Assembly (NCBI GenBank): GCA_003539495.1 | Contig: DPPB01000027.1 | Span: 1-41,487 of the forward strand | DNA length: 41,487 nucleotides | Origin: Oscillibacter sp. | GTDB taxonomy: Bacteria > Bacillota > Clostridia > Oscillospirales > Oscillospiraceae | Direction of reading: 5' to 3' | Shown here: positions 31,931-40,626 of the stretch, piece after piece | Numbering within the stretch: position 1 is the stretch's first letter | How the letters are laid out: the number at the start of each line of letters is the position of its first letter | Made by a program: the position numbers and the translations under genes | The notes under the pieces: model-generated | What the model saw: the letters and a program-made list of their open reading frames with translations, nothing else | The model's database searches: none | Told to the model about the DNA's origin: nothing

Positions 31931-34219
31931 TTACGCCTTATTTTTCTTTCCCATGGCGCGGTACAGCAGCGCACCGCCGCCCAGGAGCGCACATCCCACG
32001 AGCCAATAGTCCTCTGCCGTAATGGGCTCCCCGCTGCCGGGCAGGGACAGCAGAACCAGTATACCCGCCAGAACCAACAGTGCGCCCAAGACTATATACA
32101 GAATACGCAGCGGCTTGGGCAGCTCCGGCTGGCGCTGCTCCACCTTACTGCGGATGAACACCGCACAGGCGGCGAAGGCAGCGGCAAAGCCGCCGCTGAA
32201 AAGCCGCTCCGAGGGGACGCCGTCCCACAGTCCCATCCCCAGGAAGGCGACGATCACCAGCAAAAACAGGCAGCCGATGCGCAAGGCGGTGGCCGGGAAG
32301 ACCTTGGCCGGGGTCAGGGCCTGCAGGGCCTCGGCGGCGCCGGGCACATCCTGCTCCGCCGCCTTGGTCAGGTATTTCCTGGCTTTCTCCGGATCCTTGG
32401 GCACGCCCAGACCCTTGGCATACAGAAGGCCCAGGTTCTTCCACCCCATGGGGAGCCCCAAACTGCCGGCCCGGGCATACAACTCCGCCGCCTTGGCAGG
32501 ATCCTCCGTGCAGCCTACACCATGCTCGTAGAAGCACCCCAAATTATAGGCAGCCGTTTCGTCGCCGCCTTCGGTGCTTTGCCTGTAATATGAAAAGGCC
32601 TTGTCCACATCCTTCTTGCACCCCAGGCCCCGCTTGTAGCAGTAGCCCGCCTGGCACTGAGCCCCGGGATGACCATCTGCCGCCGCTTTTTCATACATGG
32701 CCAGTGCCTGGTCATAATCATGGGGGACCTTCTTGCCGGAAAAATACAGGTTGCCCAGGAAGTATGCGGCGTCCGTGTCCCCCAGGTCGGCCGCCTGCTG
32801 GTACAGCTCTATGGCCCGGCTCAGGCTGACCGGTACCCCAATGCCGTTTTCATAGCACACACCCAGGGCGCGGATCCCATCGGGATAGTCCTGCTCTGCC
32901 GCCTTGGCGTACAGCTTTACCGCTCGGGCGGCATCCATTTCCACCCCGCTGCCCATCTCATAGTGCAGCCCCAGGAAGAACTGCGCCCGGGGAAAATCCT
33001 GCTCCGCCGCCTGACGGAACAGCTCCGCCGCCTTGGCCTTATCCTCCGGAACGCCCCGGCCATAGCGATACAGTACGCCCAGATTGCACTGGGCCTCCGG
33101 ATTCCCCAGCTCCGCCGCCTGGCGGTACAGCTCTGCGGCCTTGGGCAGATCCACCGGCGTACCCTGGCCGCCCTCATAGCACAGACCCAGAGAGCACATG
33201 GCCCGGTCATGGCCTGCCTCTGCCGCCCGGGTGAAGCACTTGAAGGCTTCCTCGTCATTCCGGGAAACCCCGTGGCCATAGACATAGCACCGGCCCAGAC
33301 GATACATACCGTCGACACTACCGGCCTGCGCGGCCTTATAAAAGCACTGCGCGGCCTCATGGGCGTCTTCTTCCACGCCCAGGCCGTCATCATAGCACCG
33401 GCCCAGCAGAACCCAGCCCCGGGAAAGGCCCAGCTCTCCCGCCTGACGGAACAGCTCTGCCGCCTTGGCCTCGTCCTCCGGAACGCCCTTGCCCTGAATG
33501 TGCAGCACGCCCAGGGCGCAGATGCCGTCGGGACTGCGGCCCCGGGCCGATTCCTCGTAGAGCAGGGCCGCTTTTTTCACGTCCTCCTCCACCCCATTGC
33601 CGAACTCATAGCACAGCCCCAAAAAATACTGCGCCCGGGGCAGGCGCTGCTCAGCGGCGAGAGTGAAATAGTGCGCAGCGGCTGTATAGTCCTTTTCAAC
33701 GCCTATGCCGGCATAGTATAACGCGCCCAGGTTGCACCGGCCCTGGGGATACCCCATCTCTGCGGCCTTTTTATATAGCGCCACGGCTTTATCCATGTCC
33801 TTTTCCGTGCCCTGGCCGTTTTCGTAGCACACGCCCAGGTCGCATATGGCGGGGGCATAGTCCATCTCGGCGCTCTCCTGAAAGAGGGAAAAGGCCTTTT
33901 TCTCGTCCGCCTCCACCCCGGCGCCGCTGTCGTAGCACACGGCCTGCCAGTAAAGCCCCACAGGATCATCCGGTGCGGATTGGCTGAACCAATAAAACGC
34001 CTGGTTCGTATCTCTCTGCACGCCGCCGGTGCCATAAAGATAGTTCACGCCCATCTGCACGGCGGCGGCGCAATCGCCGCTGTCGGCAGCCTGGCGGCAC
34101 TCCTCCAGGTACTGCTGGCGCTGGCGGTGTGCGTCAGCCATCTTCAGCAGCTCCGGGGAAAAGACCACCACGTCGGGCTGCCGGGCGTCCGGCTGGTCGT
34201 GGGGATATTGCTCTGCCAT
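31931..34219 (-). CDS. Sel1-repeat protein with C-terminal membrane segments
   Basis: A 762-residue protein made of about 16 successive 36-residue Sel1-like repeats (about 50-640), each with the pattern ALGxCYExGxGVxxDxxKAxELYxxAAExG, then a C-terminal part with three or four membrane helices and a basic tail. There is no signal peptide, so the repeats are probably cytoplasmic and tethered to the membrane. Sel1 repeats form alpha-solenoids that bind proteins. No partner is identifiable. The ATG at 34219 has AAGGAGG nine bases upstream; longer in-frame starts would overlap the promoter. The single gene follows spoIIP by about 107 bp with its own promoter. Confidence 0.88.
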   Translation of the reverse strand: MAEQYPHDQPDARQPDVVVFSPELLKMADAHRQRQQYLEECRQAADSGDCAAAVQMGVNYLYGTGGVQRDTNQAFYWFSQSAPDDPVGLYWQAVCYDSGAGVEADEKKAFSLFQESAEMDYAPAICDLGVCYENGQGTEKDMDKAVALYKKAAEMGYPQGRCNLGALYYAGIGVEKDYTAAAHYFTLAAEQRLPRAQYFLGLCYEFGNGVEEDVKKAALLYEESARGRSPDGICALGVLHIQGKGVPEDEAKAAELFRQAGELGLSRGWVLLGRCYDDGLGVEEDAHEAAQCFYKAAQAGSVDGMYRLGRCYVYGHGVSRNDEEAFKCFTRAAEAGHDRAMCSLGLCYEGGQGTPVDLPKAAELYRQAAELGNPEAQCNLGVLYRYGRGVPEDKAKAAELFRQAAEQDFPRAQFFLGLHYEMGSGVEMDAARAVKLYAKAAEQDYPDGIRALGVCYENGIGVPVSLSRAIELYQQAADLGDTDAAYFLGNLYFSGKKVPHDYDQALAMYEKAAADGHPGAQCQAGYCYKRGLGCKKDVDKAFSYYRQSTEGGDETAAYNLGCFYEHGVGCTEDPAKAAELYARAGSLGLPMGWKNLGLLYAKGLGVPKDPEKARKYLTKAAEQDVPGAAEALQALTPAKVFPATALRIGCLFLLVIVAFLGMGLWDGVPSERLFSGGFAAAFAACAVFIRSKVEQRQPELPKPLRILYIVLGALLVLAGILVLLSLPGSGEPITAEDYWLVGCALLGGGALLYRAMGKKNKA

Positions 34220-34277
34220 GGGGAAAAGCCTCCTTACAAGGGCGCGGGATGCCATACAAGCTGCGCCTTTTTTCGTC

Positions 34278-34306
34278 ATTTTATCACATCCCACGCCAGC
34301 TTGCAA
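34278..34306 (-). promoter_or_regulatory. promoter of the Sel1-repeat gene
   Basis: On the minus strand: TTGCAA (34306-34301), a 17-base spacer and TAAAAT (34283-34278). Start about 50 bases ahead of the ATG at 34219. Confidence 0.55.
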
Positions 34307-34326
34307 CAGGGAACCTTCCACCCCCG

Positions 34327-35448
34327 TCAGCTTTTCACCCCGCCCACGGTCTCGGCAAATCCGGCGGCAAACAGCCGGGCGGCATAGACGGCCTCGTCCA
34401 GGGAGTTCCCCGCCGCCCCGATCTCCACCAGCATAGACCCCGTGCTCAGGGACTGGTTGTAGCCGTAATACCGCAGGATAATGGGCCGCATCAGCGTGGG
34501 GTGCTGCTCCAGCAGGTGCCCCTGTACCGCTGCCGCCAGGCGCAGATTATCCATCCAGCTATCATAGCTGCTGCCCATAACAATGCTCACCTGGGCAGCC
34601 CGGGGGTCCTCCTGGCTCACCACCTTGTACTGCCGGCCCTCCGCATCGGATATGGCGTCCCGGTGAACGTCCAGCACAAACGAAATGGATGGATACTGCT
34701 CCAGATATGCTGCGGCGCTGCTGTAGCTCTTGTCGTAGGCGCTGTTGTAGTCCGTGTCGTGGATCTGCCGGTCGTGGAGCACGGATATGCCGTATTGCGA
34801 TAGCACCGCCGCCATCTCATCCCCGATGCGGATCATGTTCTTTTCCGTATCCGCCGTGCGATAGCTGCCGCTGGGGGTGTATTCCTCCCCGGCGGGCATA
34901 GTGTAGGCCTCGCTGCCGTGAGTGTGCAGGATCAGCACCTGGGGCGCATCGGCGCTGCCCAGCTTAGCCGGAAAGGTCCCATCCAGGGCGGCAGGGTCCA
35001 GGGTGTAATCGGAACTGTTTTTGATGTACACGTTCCCGGCCACAGTATAGCTTTTCCCGGAGCTGGGGATCACCGTCTGGCTGGGCGCACCGTTATCGGC
35101 AAAGGTCAGCCCCGCTGCTGCATCTCCCTCCGAGGGCCCCGTCGGCTGCGGCGCAGGCGCAGGCTCCACGGGCTTCGGCACAGGCTCCGGCTCCTCCTCC
35201 GGCAGTGCGCCGTAGGCCGCCCACAAAAGGGGTGATTGCCCCAGACACAGCAGCGTGGACAGATTCATCCCCTTCTTCCGGGCCGCACCGCCCAGCTCCA
35301 GCTGTACCAGCAGCCGCTGCAGATGAAAGGAATCCCGCATAGCGCTGACGGCTGCAGCGGCGGATGAGCTCTCTGCCGTAACCGCCACCACCCAGATGGT
35401 GCCTGCGGCCAGCAGAGCCGCCGTGCATCGGCGCAAAAGCTTTTTCAT
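34327..35448 (-). CDS. spoIIP: stage II sporulation protein P
   Basis: A 373-residue protein with an N-terminal membrane anchor (about 8-25) and an extracellular amidase/endopeptidase domain (about 165-373). Typical motifs are LILHTHGSEAY, the long helix with HDTDYNSAYDKSY, VLDVHRDA and MLVEIGAAGNSLDEA, which hold the zinc ligands and catalytic Glu. SpoIIP acts with SpoIID and SpoIIM to remove septal peptidoglycan during engulfment of the forespore. A Pro-rich stretch (about 95-110) links anchor and enzyme. The ATG at 35448 follows GGAGGG. It is usually a sigma-E gene; a CATATG-containing element upstream is only weakly similar to a sigma-E -10. This supports an endospore-forming host. Confidence 0.93.
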   Translation of the reverse strand: MKKLLRRCTAALLAAGTIWVVAVTAESSSAAAAVSAMRDSFHLQRLLVQLELGGAARKKGMNLSTLLCLGQSPLLWAAYGALPEEEPEPVPKPVEPAPAPQPTGPSEGDAAAGLTFADNGAPSQTVIPSSGKSYTVAGNVYIKNSSDYTLDPAALDGTFPAKLGSADAPQVLILHTHGSEAYTMPAGEEYTPSGSYRTADTEKNMIRIGDEMAAVLSQYGISVLHDRQIHDTDYNSAYDKSYSSAAAYLEQYPSISFVLDVHRDAISDAEGRQYKVVSQEDPRAAQVSIVMGSSYDSWMDNLRLAAAVQGHLLEQHPTLMRPIILRYYGYNQSLSTGSMLVEIGAAGNSLDEAVYAARLFAAGFAETVGGVKS

Positions 35449-35571
35449 GCAAAGCCCTCCTCTGTAAATGGCGATAGATCTAAATGGTGATAGACAAGCA
35501 TATGCGCCTAATCCTGCTTTTTATGTCACCCGGTGCGGCAAATTCCAAGGAAAATTGTAACCGAAAAACTG

Positions 35572-35600
35572 TTGACGGCCTGCCCCCGCCGTTTTATAAT
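35572..35600 (+). promoter_or_regulatory. promoter of the small tail-anchored protein gene
   Basis: TTGACG (35572-35577), a 17-base spacer and TATAAT (35595-35600). The start near 35607 gives a short leader of about 28 bases containing the AGGAGGT site. Confidence 0.75.
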
Positions 35601-35634
35601 AGCAATAGAAAGATACTATAGGAGGTGTACCTAT

Positions 35635-35925
35635 ATGGAACAAGTCATGGAAACCGTGCGCGAAACCGGCAGCCGTGTGCTGGATGCACTGTGCGAAACG
35701 GGTAAAGCCGTGGTGGGCTTTTTCACGGGATTGGTGAAGTCTGTCAGCTGCTCGGCGGCAAAGCTTGTGAAGGATAGCACCTGTAAGGCAGCCGGCTGCA
35801 CTTGGGACAAGGCCAAGCAGGTCGCCAAGGAGCATCGCCAGGTCCTGCTGATTGTGGCGGCCGGCGTGTCAGCGGCGCTTGCGGCCACGGCGGTGGTGTT
35901 TTTCTTCCTGGGCAGGAAAAAATGA
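35635..35925 (+). CDS. small tail-anchored protein of unknown function
   Basis: A 96-residue protein. Residues 1-65 are helical and amphipathic with alternating Lys/Glu and five cysteines (for example KSVSCSAAKLV, DSTCKAAGCTW). Residues about 70-92 form one membrane helix followed by GRKK, so the N-terminal part is probably cytoplasmic or surface-bound. No family is recognised. The strong promoter and ideal AGGAGGT site eight bases before the ATG argue that it is real; a longer upstream frame would begin before the promoter. It is followed by a row of hairpins. Confidence 0.75.
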   Translation: MEQVMETVRETGSRVLDALCETGKAVVGFFTGLVKSVSCSAAKLVKDSTCKAAGCTWDKAKQVAKEHRQVLLIVAAGVSAALAATAVVFFFLGRKK

Positions 35926-35956
35926 TCCCCCGGACAAAAACGCATCATGCATAATC

Positions 35957-36178
35957 GACAGGGACCGCTTCGGCGGTCCCTGTCAGTCTGCCGATAAAGC
36001 GGCATAATTACGATGCCGGTAAGGAAGGGAGTGTGAGGGAAACCCAAGAGGGGTGTCCCTCACCATTCAAATCATTAATTTATGAAGCTTTGAAAAGGCT
36101 TCATAAACTTAGACATCGGGACGAAAAGACATTTTCATCCCGATGTCAGGGACCGCTTCGGCGGTCCCTGTCTTTTTT
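35957..36178. ncRNA. row of five hairpins, possible structured RNA or repeat array
   Basis: In about 220 bases there are five stems: 35957-35968 with 35973-35984 (12 bp, TTCG loop); 36033-36040 with 36056-36063; 36079-36088 with 36098-36107; 36112-36127 with 36132-36147 (15 pairs, one mismatch); and 36147-36156 with 36161-36170 (10 bp, TTCG loop). The first and last are copies of the same CAGGGACCGC-TTCG-GCGGTCCCTG palindrome. There is no open frame of note. It may be a small RNA with terminator, or a cluster of mobile palindromes. Confidence 0.4.
36147..36178 (+). terminator. terminator hairpin with TTCG tetraloop
   Basis: A 10-bp stem closed by TTCG, followed by TCTTTTTT at 36171-36178. 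It would end plus-strand transcription from the small-protein gene before the promoter of the M16 peptidase operon. The matching upstream copy at 35957-35984 has no T-run. Confidence 0.7.
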
Positions 36179-36189
36179 CCCGGCAGGAA

Positions 36190-36218
36190 TTGATTTTCCC
36201 CTGCCGATGCAGTATAAT
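36190..36218 (+). promoter_or_regulatory. promoter of the ymfF-ymfH-lgt-folD-fhs operon
   Basis: TTGATT (36190-36195), a 17-base spacer and TATAAT (36213-36218). The start near 36225 leaves a leader of about 34 bases with an AGGAGG site before the ATG at 36259. Confidence 0.75.
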
Positions 36219-36258
36219 TAATCCCGATTATAAAGTTGTAAAGCAGGAGGAGTCCCTG

Positions 36259-37527
36259 ATGAACGAATATCGCAAAAGGCTCATGCCTAACGTCTATCTC
36301 ACGGTCTTGCCCGCCCGGAAATTCAAAACCGGCTGTCTTTCCGCACAATTCATCACAGCGCTGGACCGGGATCGGGCGTCCTATAACGCCCTTTTGCCGG
36401 CGGTTTTAAATCGCGGCACCATGCGCTATCCGGATATGGAGTCCCTGTCCGCCGCCATGGACAGCCTCTATGGCACCACCATCACCACCACCGTCCGCAA
36501 AAATGGTGAGCGCCAGTGCGTGGGCTTTGTGGCCAGCTGCATCGACGATCGCTTCGCCCCGGGCGGTGAAAAGCTGCTGGAGCCCATGGCTGAGCTGGTG
36601 GGCGAGCTGTTTTTAGACCCCGTCACCCGTGGCGGCCACTACCTGAAGGAATATGTGGACAGTGAGAAGGTCAACCTCATTGACAGCATCCGCGCCATCC
36701 GCAATGACAAGCGAGATTGGGCCAACCTCCGCCTGCTGCAGGAGATGTGCGCCGGGGAGCCCTATGGCGTCAGCCGCCTGGGCGATGAAAGCTCGGCACA
36801 GAAGATCACCACTCACACCCTCTACCGCCACGGCCAGCAGCTTTTGTCCGATGCCCGGCTGGAGCTTCTGTATTGCGGCAGCGCTGAGCCGCAGCGGGTG
36901 GAGGAGGCGGTGGAGCAGGCCTTTGCCGCCCTGCCCCGGGGCCAGATGGAGCAGCTGCCGCCCATGCAGACCTTCCCCGCCCCGGAAACGCCCCGCTTCG
37001 TTACCGAGGAGATGGACGTCACGCAGGGCAAGCTCTCCATGGGCTTTCGCTGCGGCAGTGGCGATGTCCCCGCCATGGTCCTGGCCAACCTGATCTTCGG
37101 CGGCTCCAGTAATTCCAAGCTGTTTCTGAATGTCCGGGAGAAGCTGTCCCTGTGCTACTATGCCTCCAGCTCCTATGCCCGGTCGAAGAAAATCCTCACC
37201 GTTTCCTCCGGCATTGAGACTAAGGACTATGACCGCACCCTGGAGGAGATTTTGCGCCAGCTCCGGCAGGTGCAGCAGGCCCAGTGGGAGCCATGGGAGC
37301 TGGAGGGAGCCAGGAGTACAGCCCTGAACTCCCTGCGCTCTGTGGGAGACTCCCAAAGCGCCCTGGAGAATTTTTATATGAGCCGCGCCGCGGTGGACCA
37401 GCAGGAAACGCCGGAGGAGCTGATGCAGAGTCTTTCCGCCGTCACGCCGGAGCGCATCTGCGCGGCGGCCCAGAGTATCCGGCTTGACACCGTATATTTC
37501 CTGCGCGGAAAGGAGGCAGCACAATGA
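36259..37527 (+). CDS. M16-family peptidase-like protein, inactive subunit (YmfF type)
   Basis: A 422-residue M16 (pitrilysin-fold) protein. It has the two-lobed structure, with the second lobe marked by LSMGFRCGSGDVPAMVLANLIFGG and the REKLSLCYYASSSY segment, but the first lobe lacks the HxxEH zinc motif at the expected place (around YNALLPAVLNRGTMRY). It therefore likely serves as the non-catalytic partner of the next gene, as for the YmfF/YmfH pair of Bacillus. The ATG at 36259 has AGGAGG; the longer frame from 36190 would start inside the promoter. It overlaps the next start codon by four bases (ATGA). Confidence 0.85.
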   Translation: MNEYRKRLMPNVYLTVLPARKFKTGCLSAQFITALDRDRASYNALLPAVLNRGTMRYPDMESLSAAMDSLYGTTITTTVRKNGERQCVGFVASCIDDRFAPGGEKLLEPMAELVGELFLDPVTRGGHYLKEYVDSEKVNLIDSIRAIRNDKRDWANLRLLQEMCAGEPYGVSRLGDESSAQKITTHTLYRHGQQLLSDARLELLYCGSAEPQRVEEAVEQAFAALPRGQMEQLPPMQTFPAPETPRFVTEEMDVTQGKLSMGFRCGSGDVPAMVLANLIFGGSSNSKLFLNVREKLSLCYYASSSYARSKKILTVSSGIETKDYDRTLEEILRQLRQVQQAQWEPWELEGARSTALNSLRSVGDSQSALENFYMSRAAVDQQETPEELMQSLSAVTPERICAAAQSIRLDTVYFLRGKEAAQ

Positions 37528-38795
37528 AGGAAATAACTTATCACCGCATCGGGGAGACGGCGGTTTGGCAGACCCTCCCCAACGGCCTGCCCGTTTGCGT
37601 CATCCGCAAGAGGGGCTATACCCGCAAATACGCCTTTTTTGCCACTCGCTACGGTGGCATGGATCTGCGCTTTCAGCTGGATGGCCAGTGGCTGGATACT
37701 CCCGCCGGCATCGCCCACTATCTGGAGCATAAGATGTTCGACACCGAAGACGGCAACGCCCTGCAGGAGCTGGCCAAAAACGGTGCCGAGCCCAATGCCT
37801 TCACCTCCAACGCCATCACCGGATACTATTTTGACTCCACCGAGCATTTTGAAGAGAATCTGCGCATCCTTTTATCCTTTGTGTCCATCCCCTATTTCAC
37901 CGATGAGAGTGTGGAAAAGGAGCAGGGCATCATCGGCCAGGAGATCGGCATGATCGAGGATAACCCGGAGTGGCAGGTGTATAAGCGCCTCATGCAGGCC
38001 CTGTACCACACCAGCCCCGCCCGTGTCAGCGTGGCCGGGTCCGTGGAGAGCATCAGCCATATCACCGCCCAAACTCTTTACGATTGCCACAAGGCATTTT
38101 ATACCCCCGCCAACATGTGCCTGGTGGCCGTGGGTGATCTGGACCCGACGTCCGTGTTCTCCCTGGCGGAGGAGGTGCTGCCCAAGGAAAGCGGCCCCGC
38201 CATCCCCCGGGACTACGGCCGGGAGACGGACCTCACCCCCTTAGAGGCGGAGGTTTCCTGTGAGATGGAGGTATCCATGCCAACCTTCCTCCTGGGCTTC
38301 AAGTGTCCGCCCATGTCCGGCGGCCAGGAGCAGATGCGCCGCACCCTCATTGGGGAGCTGGCCTGCGATGTGCTGCTGGGTGATTCCAGCCCTCTGTACG
38401 CCAGGCTCTACAGCCAGGGCCTTATCAACGGCACCTTCGGCTACAGCTTCGATACCCTTCCGGGCGTGGCCTACGCCTACATCGGCGGGGACAGCAAGGA
38501 CCCCCACGCCGTGGCGGATGAGGTGCTGCAGGAGGCCCGGCGTTTGGTAAAGGACGGCATCGACCCGGATTACTACGCCCGGATTGTCCGTGCCAACTAC
38601 GGCTCCACCCTCAAGAGCCTTAATTCCTTTGAGTCCATTGCCATCTCCCTGGTGGAGGGGCAGTTTGATGGATACGATCCCCTGCTGTTCCCGGAGATGT
38701 TCGACTCCATCACCCCCCAGGACCTGCTGGCCTTTATCCGGGAGAACCTGTGCCGGGAGCATATGGCCCTGTCCGTTGTTTATCCGAAGGAGTGA
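37524..38795 (+). CDS. M16-family zinc peptidase, active subunit (YmfH type)
   Basis: A 423-residue M16 peptidase with an intact inverted zinc motif H65-Y-L-E68-H69 and a downstream zinc glutamate in GQEIGM (about E140). The NAFTSNAITGYYFDST segment and the second-lobe motif GDSSPLYARLYSQGLINGTF are typical. With the upstream inactive homologue it should form a clam-shaped chamber that degrades small peptides. In Bacillus the pair has been linked by annotation to EF-P modification; no evidence for this is seen here. Translation is coupled by the ATGA overlap, with AAAGGAGG inside the 3' end of the previous gene. Confidence 0.9.
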   Translation: MKEITYHRIGETAVWQTLPNGLPVCVIRKRGYTRKYAFFATRYGGMDLRFQLDGQWLDTPAGIAHYLEHKMFDTEDGNALQELAKNGAEPNAFTSNAITGYYFDSTEHFEENLRILLSFVSIPYFTDESVEKEQGIIGQEIGMIEDNPEWQVYKRLMQALYHTSPARVSVAGSVESISHITAQTLYDCHKAFYTPANMCLVAVGDLDPTSVFSLAEEVLPKESGPAIPRDYGRETDLTPLEAEVSCEMEVSMPTFLLGFKCPPMSGGQEQMRRTLIGELACDVLLGDSSPLYARLYSQGLINGTFGYSFDTLPGVAYAYIGGDSKDPHAVADEVLQEARRLVKDGIDPDYYARIVRANYGSTLKSLNSFESIAISLVEGQFDGYDPLLFPEMFDSITPQDLLAFIRENLCREHMALSVVYPKE

Positions 38796-38802
38796 TTTGA
38801 AC

Positions 38803-39765
38803 ATGGATATGAGTGATCTGAAAATCGATATGAATGATATGATTATGGCCGACAGCCCCATCCGTTTTCCGGGACTCTTCGGCGATTGGACCTTTACCGC
38901 CAGCTCCAAGGCCATCGACGTGGGCCATGGTGTCTACTGGTACGGGATTCTCATTGCCCTGGGCCTGCTGCTGGCCCTGCTGCTGTGTATGAAGGAGCGT
39001 GTAAAATACGGCATCAGTGAGGATAATCTCTATGACGGCCTGCTCTGGGGCATCCCCCTGGGCATCGTGGGCGCCCGGGTCTACTACGTCCTGTTTTATC
39101 TGGACCGTTTCCGTACCTCCGATGGAAAGTTTGACTTTGGCAGCGCCATCGCCTTTTGGGACGGCGGCCTGGCCATTTACGGCACGGTCATCGCCGTGAT
39201 CATTCTGGCCGTCTGCCTCTCCCGGCGCAAGGGCAAGCGGGGCTTTAAGTTCTTCGCCATGACAGATTTGGTGGTCATGGGCCTGCTGGTGGGACAGATC
39301 GTGGGCCGCTGGGGCAATTTTATGAATCGCGAGGCCTTTGGCTCTGAGACCACCTGCCTTTTCCGCATGCAGCTCACCACCAAGGCCGGCCAGCTCATCG
39401 AGGTACATCCCACCTTCCTGTATGAGAGTGTGTGGAATCTGGTGGGGCTGCTCCTGCTGCTGTTCGTGGTGTCAAAGCACCGCAAGTTCGACGGGGAGAA
39501 TACCTGGTTCTATTTCCTTTGGTATGGCGTTGGCCGTTTTTGGGTGGAGGGTCTGCGCACGGACAGCCTGTATCTGTTCAACTGGCAGCTTTTCGGCCAG
39601 CCCATCCGGGTGTCCCAGGCCCTCAGCGTCGTCATGGTGCTGGTGAGCCTTTTCATGCTGATTTGGAATCTCAAGGTACATCCCCACAAGCCTGAGGAGC
39701 TGTATGTGAATCAGGTGGCCGCCCGGAACCGGGCGGAGCAGAACGAAAAAGTACAGGAGGAATAA
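38803..39765 (+). CDS. lgt: prolipoprotein diacylglyceryl transferase
   Basis: A 320-residue polytopic membrane enzyme with about seven membrane helices. It moves diacylglycerol from phosphatidylglycerol to the lipobox cysteine of prelipoproteins. The Lgt signature VGQIVGRWGNFMNREAFG occupies about 163-180, and YWYGILIALG (46-54), GARVYYVLF (90-98) and HPTFLYES are conserved. The start at 38803 follows AAGGAG in the end of the preceding gene; ATG codons at 38830 or 38845 would also leave the conserved part intact, as the first 15 residues are unusually acidic and Met-rich. It lies 7 bp after ymfH and 1 bp before folD. Confidence 0.95.
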   Translation: MDMSDLKIDMNDMIMADSPIRFPGLFGDWTFTASSKAIDVGHGVYWYGILIALGLLLALLLCMKERVKYGISEDNLYDGLLWGIPLGIVGARVYYVLFYLDRFRTSDGKFDFGSAIAFWDGGLAIYGTVIAVIILAVCLSRRKGKRGFKFFAMTDLVVMGLLVGQIVGRWGNFMNREAFGSETTCLFRMQLTTKAGQLIEVHPTFLYESVWNLVGLLLLLFVVSKHRKFDGENTWFYFLWYGVGRFWVEGLRTDSLYLFNWQLFGQPIRVSQALSVVMVLVSLFMLIWNLKVHPHKPEELYVNQVAARNRAEQNEKVQEE

Positions 39766-39766
39766 T

Positions 39767-40612
39767 ATGAGTGCTGTGGTCATGGACGGTAAGGCCCTTG
39801 CCGCAGAGATAAAGCAGGCTCTCCGGAAACGATGCGCCGCCCTGTCCCGGCCACCCCGTCTGGCGGTGGTGCTGGTGGGGGACGATCCCGCCTCGGCGGT
39901 GTATGTGCGCAATAAGGAGCAGGACTGCGCCCAGTGCGGCATCTCCTGCGCCGACCACCGTCTCCCGTCTGGCACCTCCCAGGCCGAGCTTTTGGCCCTG
40001 ATAGATACGCTGAACCGGGATGAGGCCGTCGATGGCATTCTGGTGCAGATGCCCCTGCCCGCCCATCTGGACGCGGGCCAGGTGCTCCGGGCCATAGATC
40101 CGGCCAAAGATGTGGACGCTTTCCATCCGGAGAATGTGGGCCTCCTGCATTTGGGTCAGCCCCGGTATCTCCCCTGCACCCCGGCGGGGATCCTGGCCCT
40201 TTTGAAAAAGTACGGCATTGACCCGGCGGGCAAGCACTGCGTGGTGGTGGGCCGCAGTAATATTGTGGGCAAGCCCATGGCTGCGCTTCTGCTGCAGGCG
40301 GATGCCACCGTCACCGTCTGCCACAGCAAGACCCCCGACCTGTGCTCCCAATGCCTGCAGGCGGATATCTTAGTCAGTGCCGCAGGCCGCCGGGGCCTCA
40401 TAACGGCGGACATGGTGAAGCCCGGCGCCGTGGTCATTGACGTAGCCATGAACCGGGGCCCGGACGGCAAGCTCTGCGGGGATGCGGACTATGCCGCCGT
40501 GGCGGAAAGGGCAGCCTTCATTACCCCCGTCCCCGGGGGCGTAGGCCCTATGACCCGGGCCATGCTTTTGGAAAACACCTATCGGGCGGCCCTGCGCCGT
40601 GAAAATCCATGA
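39767..40612 (+). CDS. folD: methylenetetrahydrofolate dehydrogenase / methenyltetrahydrofolate cyclohydrolase
   Basis: A 281-residue bifunctional FolD of normal length. The active site SAVYVRNKEQDC has Y46 and catalytic K50. The substrate segment DGILVQMPLP and the NADP loop VVVGRSNIVGKPMAALLL are intact, and PVPGGVGPMTRAMLLENT closes the protein. It interconverts methylene-, methenyl- and 10-formyl-tetrahydrofolate. The ATG at 39767 starts one base after the lgt stop with an AGGAGG site. The next gene, fhs, supplies formyl-tetrahydrofolate from formate, so both belong to one-carbon metabolism. Confidence 0.97.
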   Translation: MSAVVMDGKALAAEIKQALRKRCAALSRPPRLAVVLVGDDPASAVYVRNKEQDCAQCGISCADHRLPSGTSQAELLALIDTLNRDEAVDGILVQMPLPAHLDAGQVLRAIDPAKDVDAFHPENVGLLHLGQPRYLPCTPAGILALLKKYGIDPAGKHCVVVGRSNIVGKPMAALLLQADATVTVCHSKTPDLCSQCLQADILVSAAGRRGLITADMVKPGAVVIDVAMNRGPDGKLCGDADYAAVAERAAFITPVPGGVGPMTRAMLLENTYRAALRRENP

Positions 40613-40626
40613 GAGGGGGACGAGCT

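Noticed and set aside
36033..36221. 62-codon plus-strand frame across the hairpin row
   Set aside because: It runs through several stems and the terminator, and lacks a good ribosome site and any motif.
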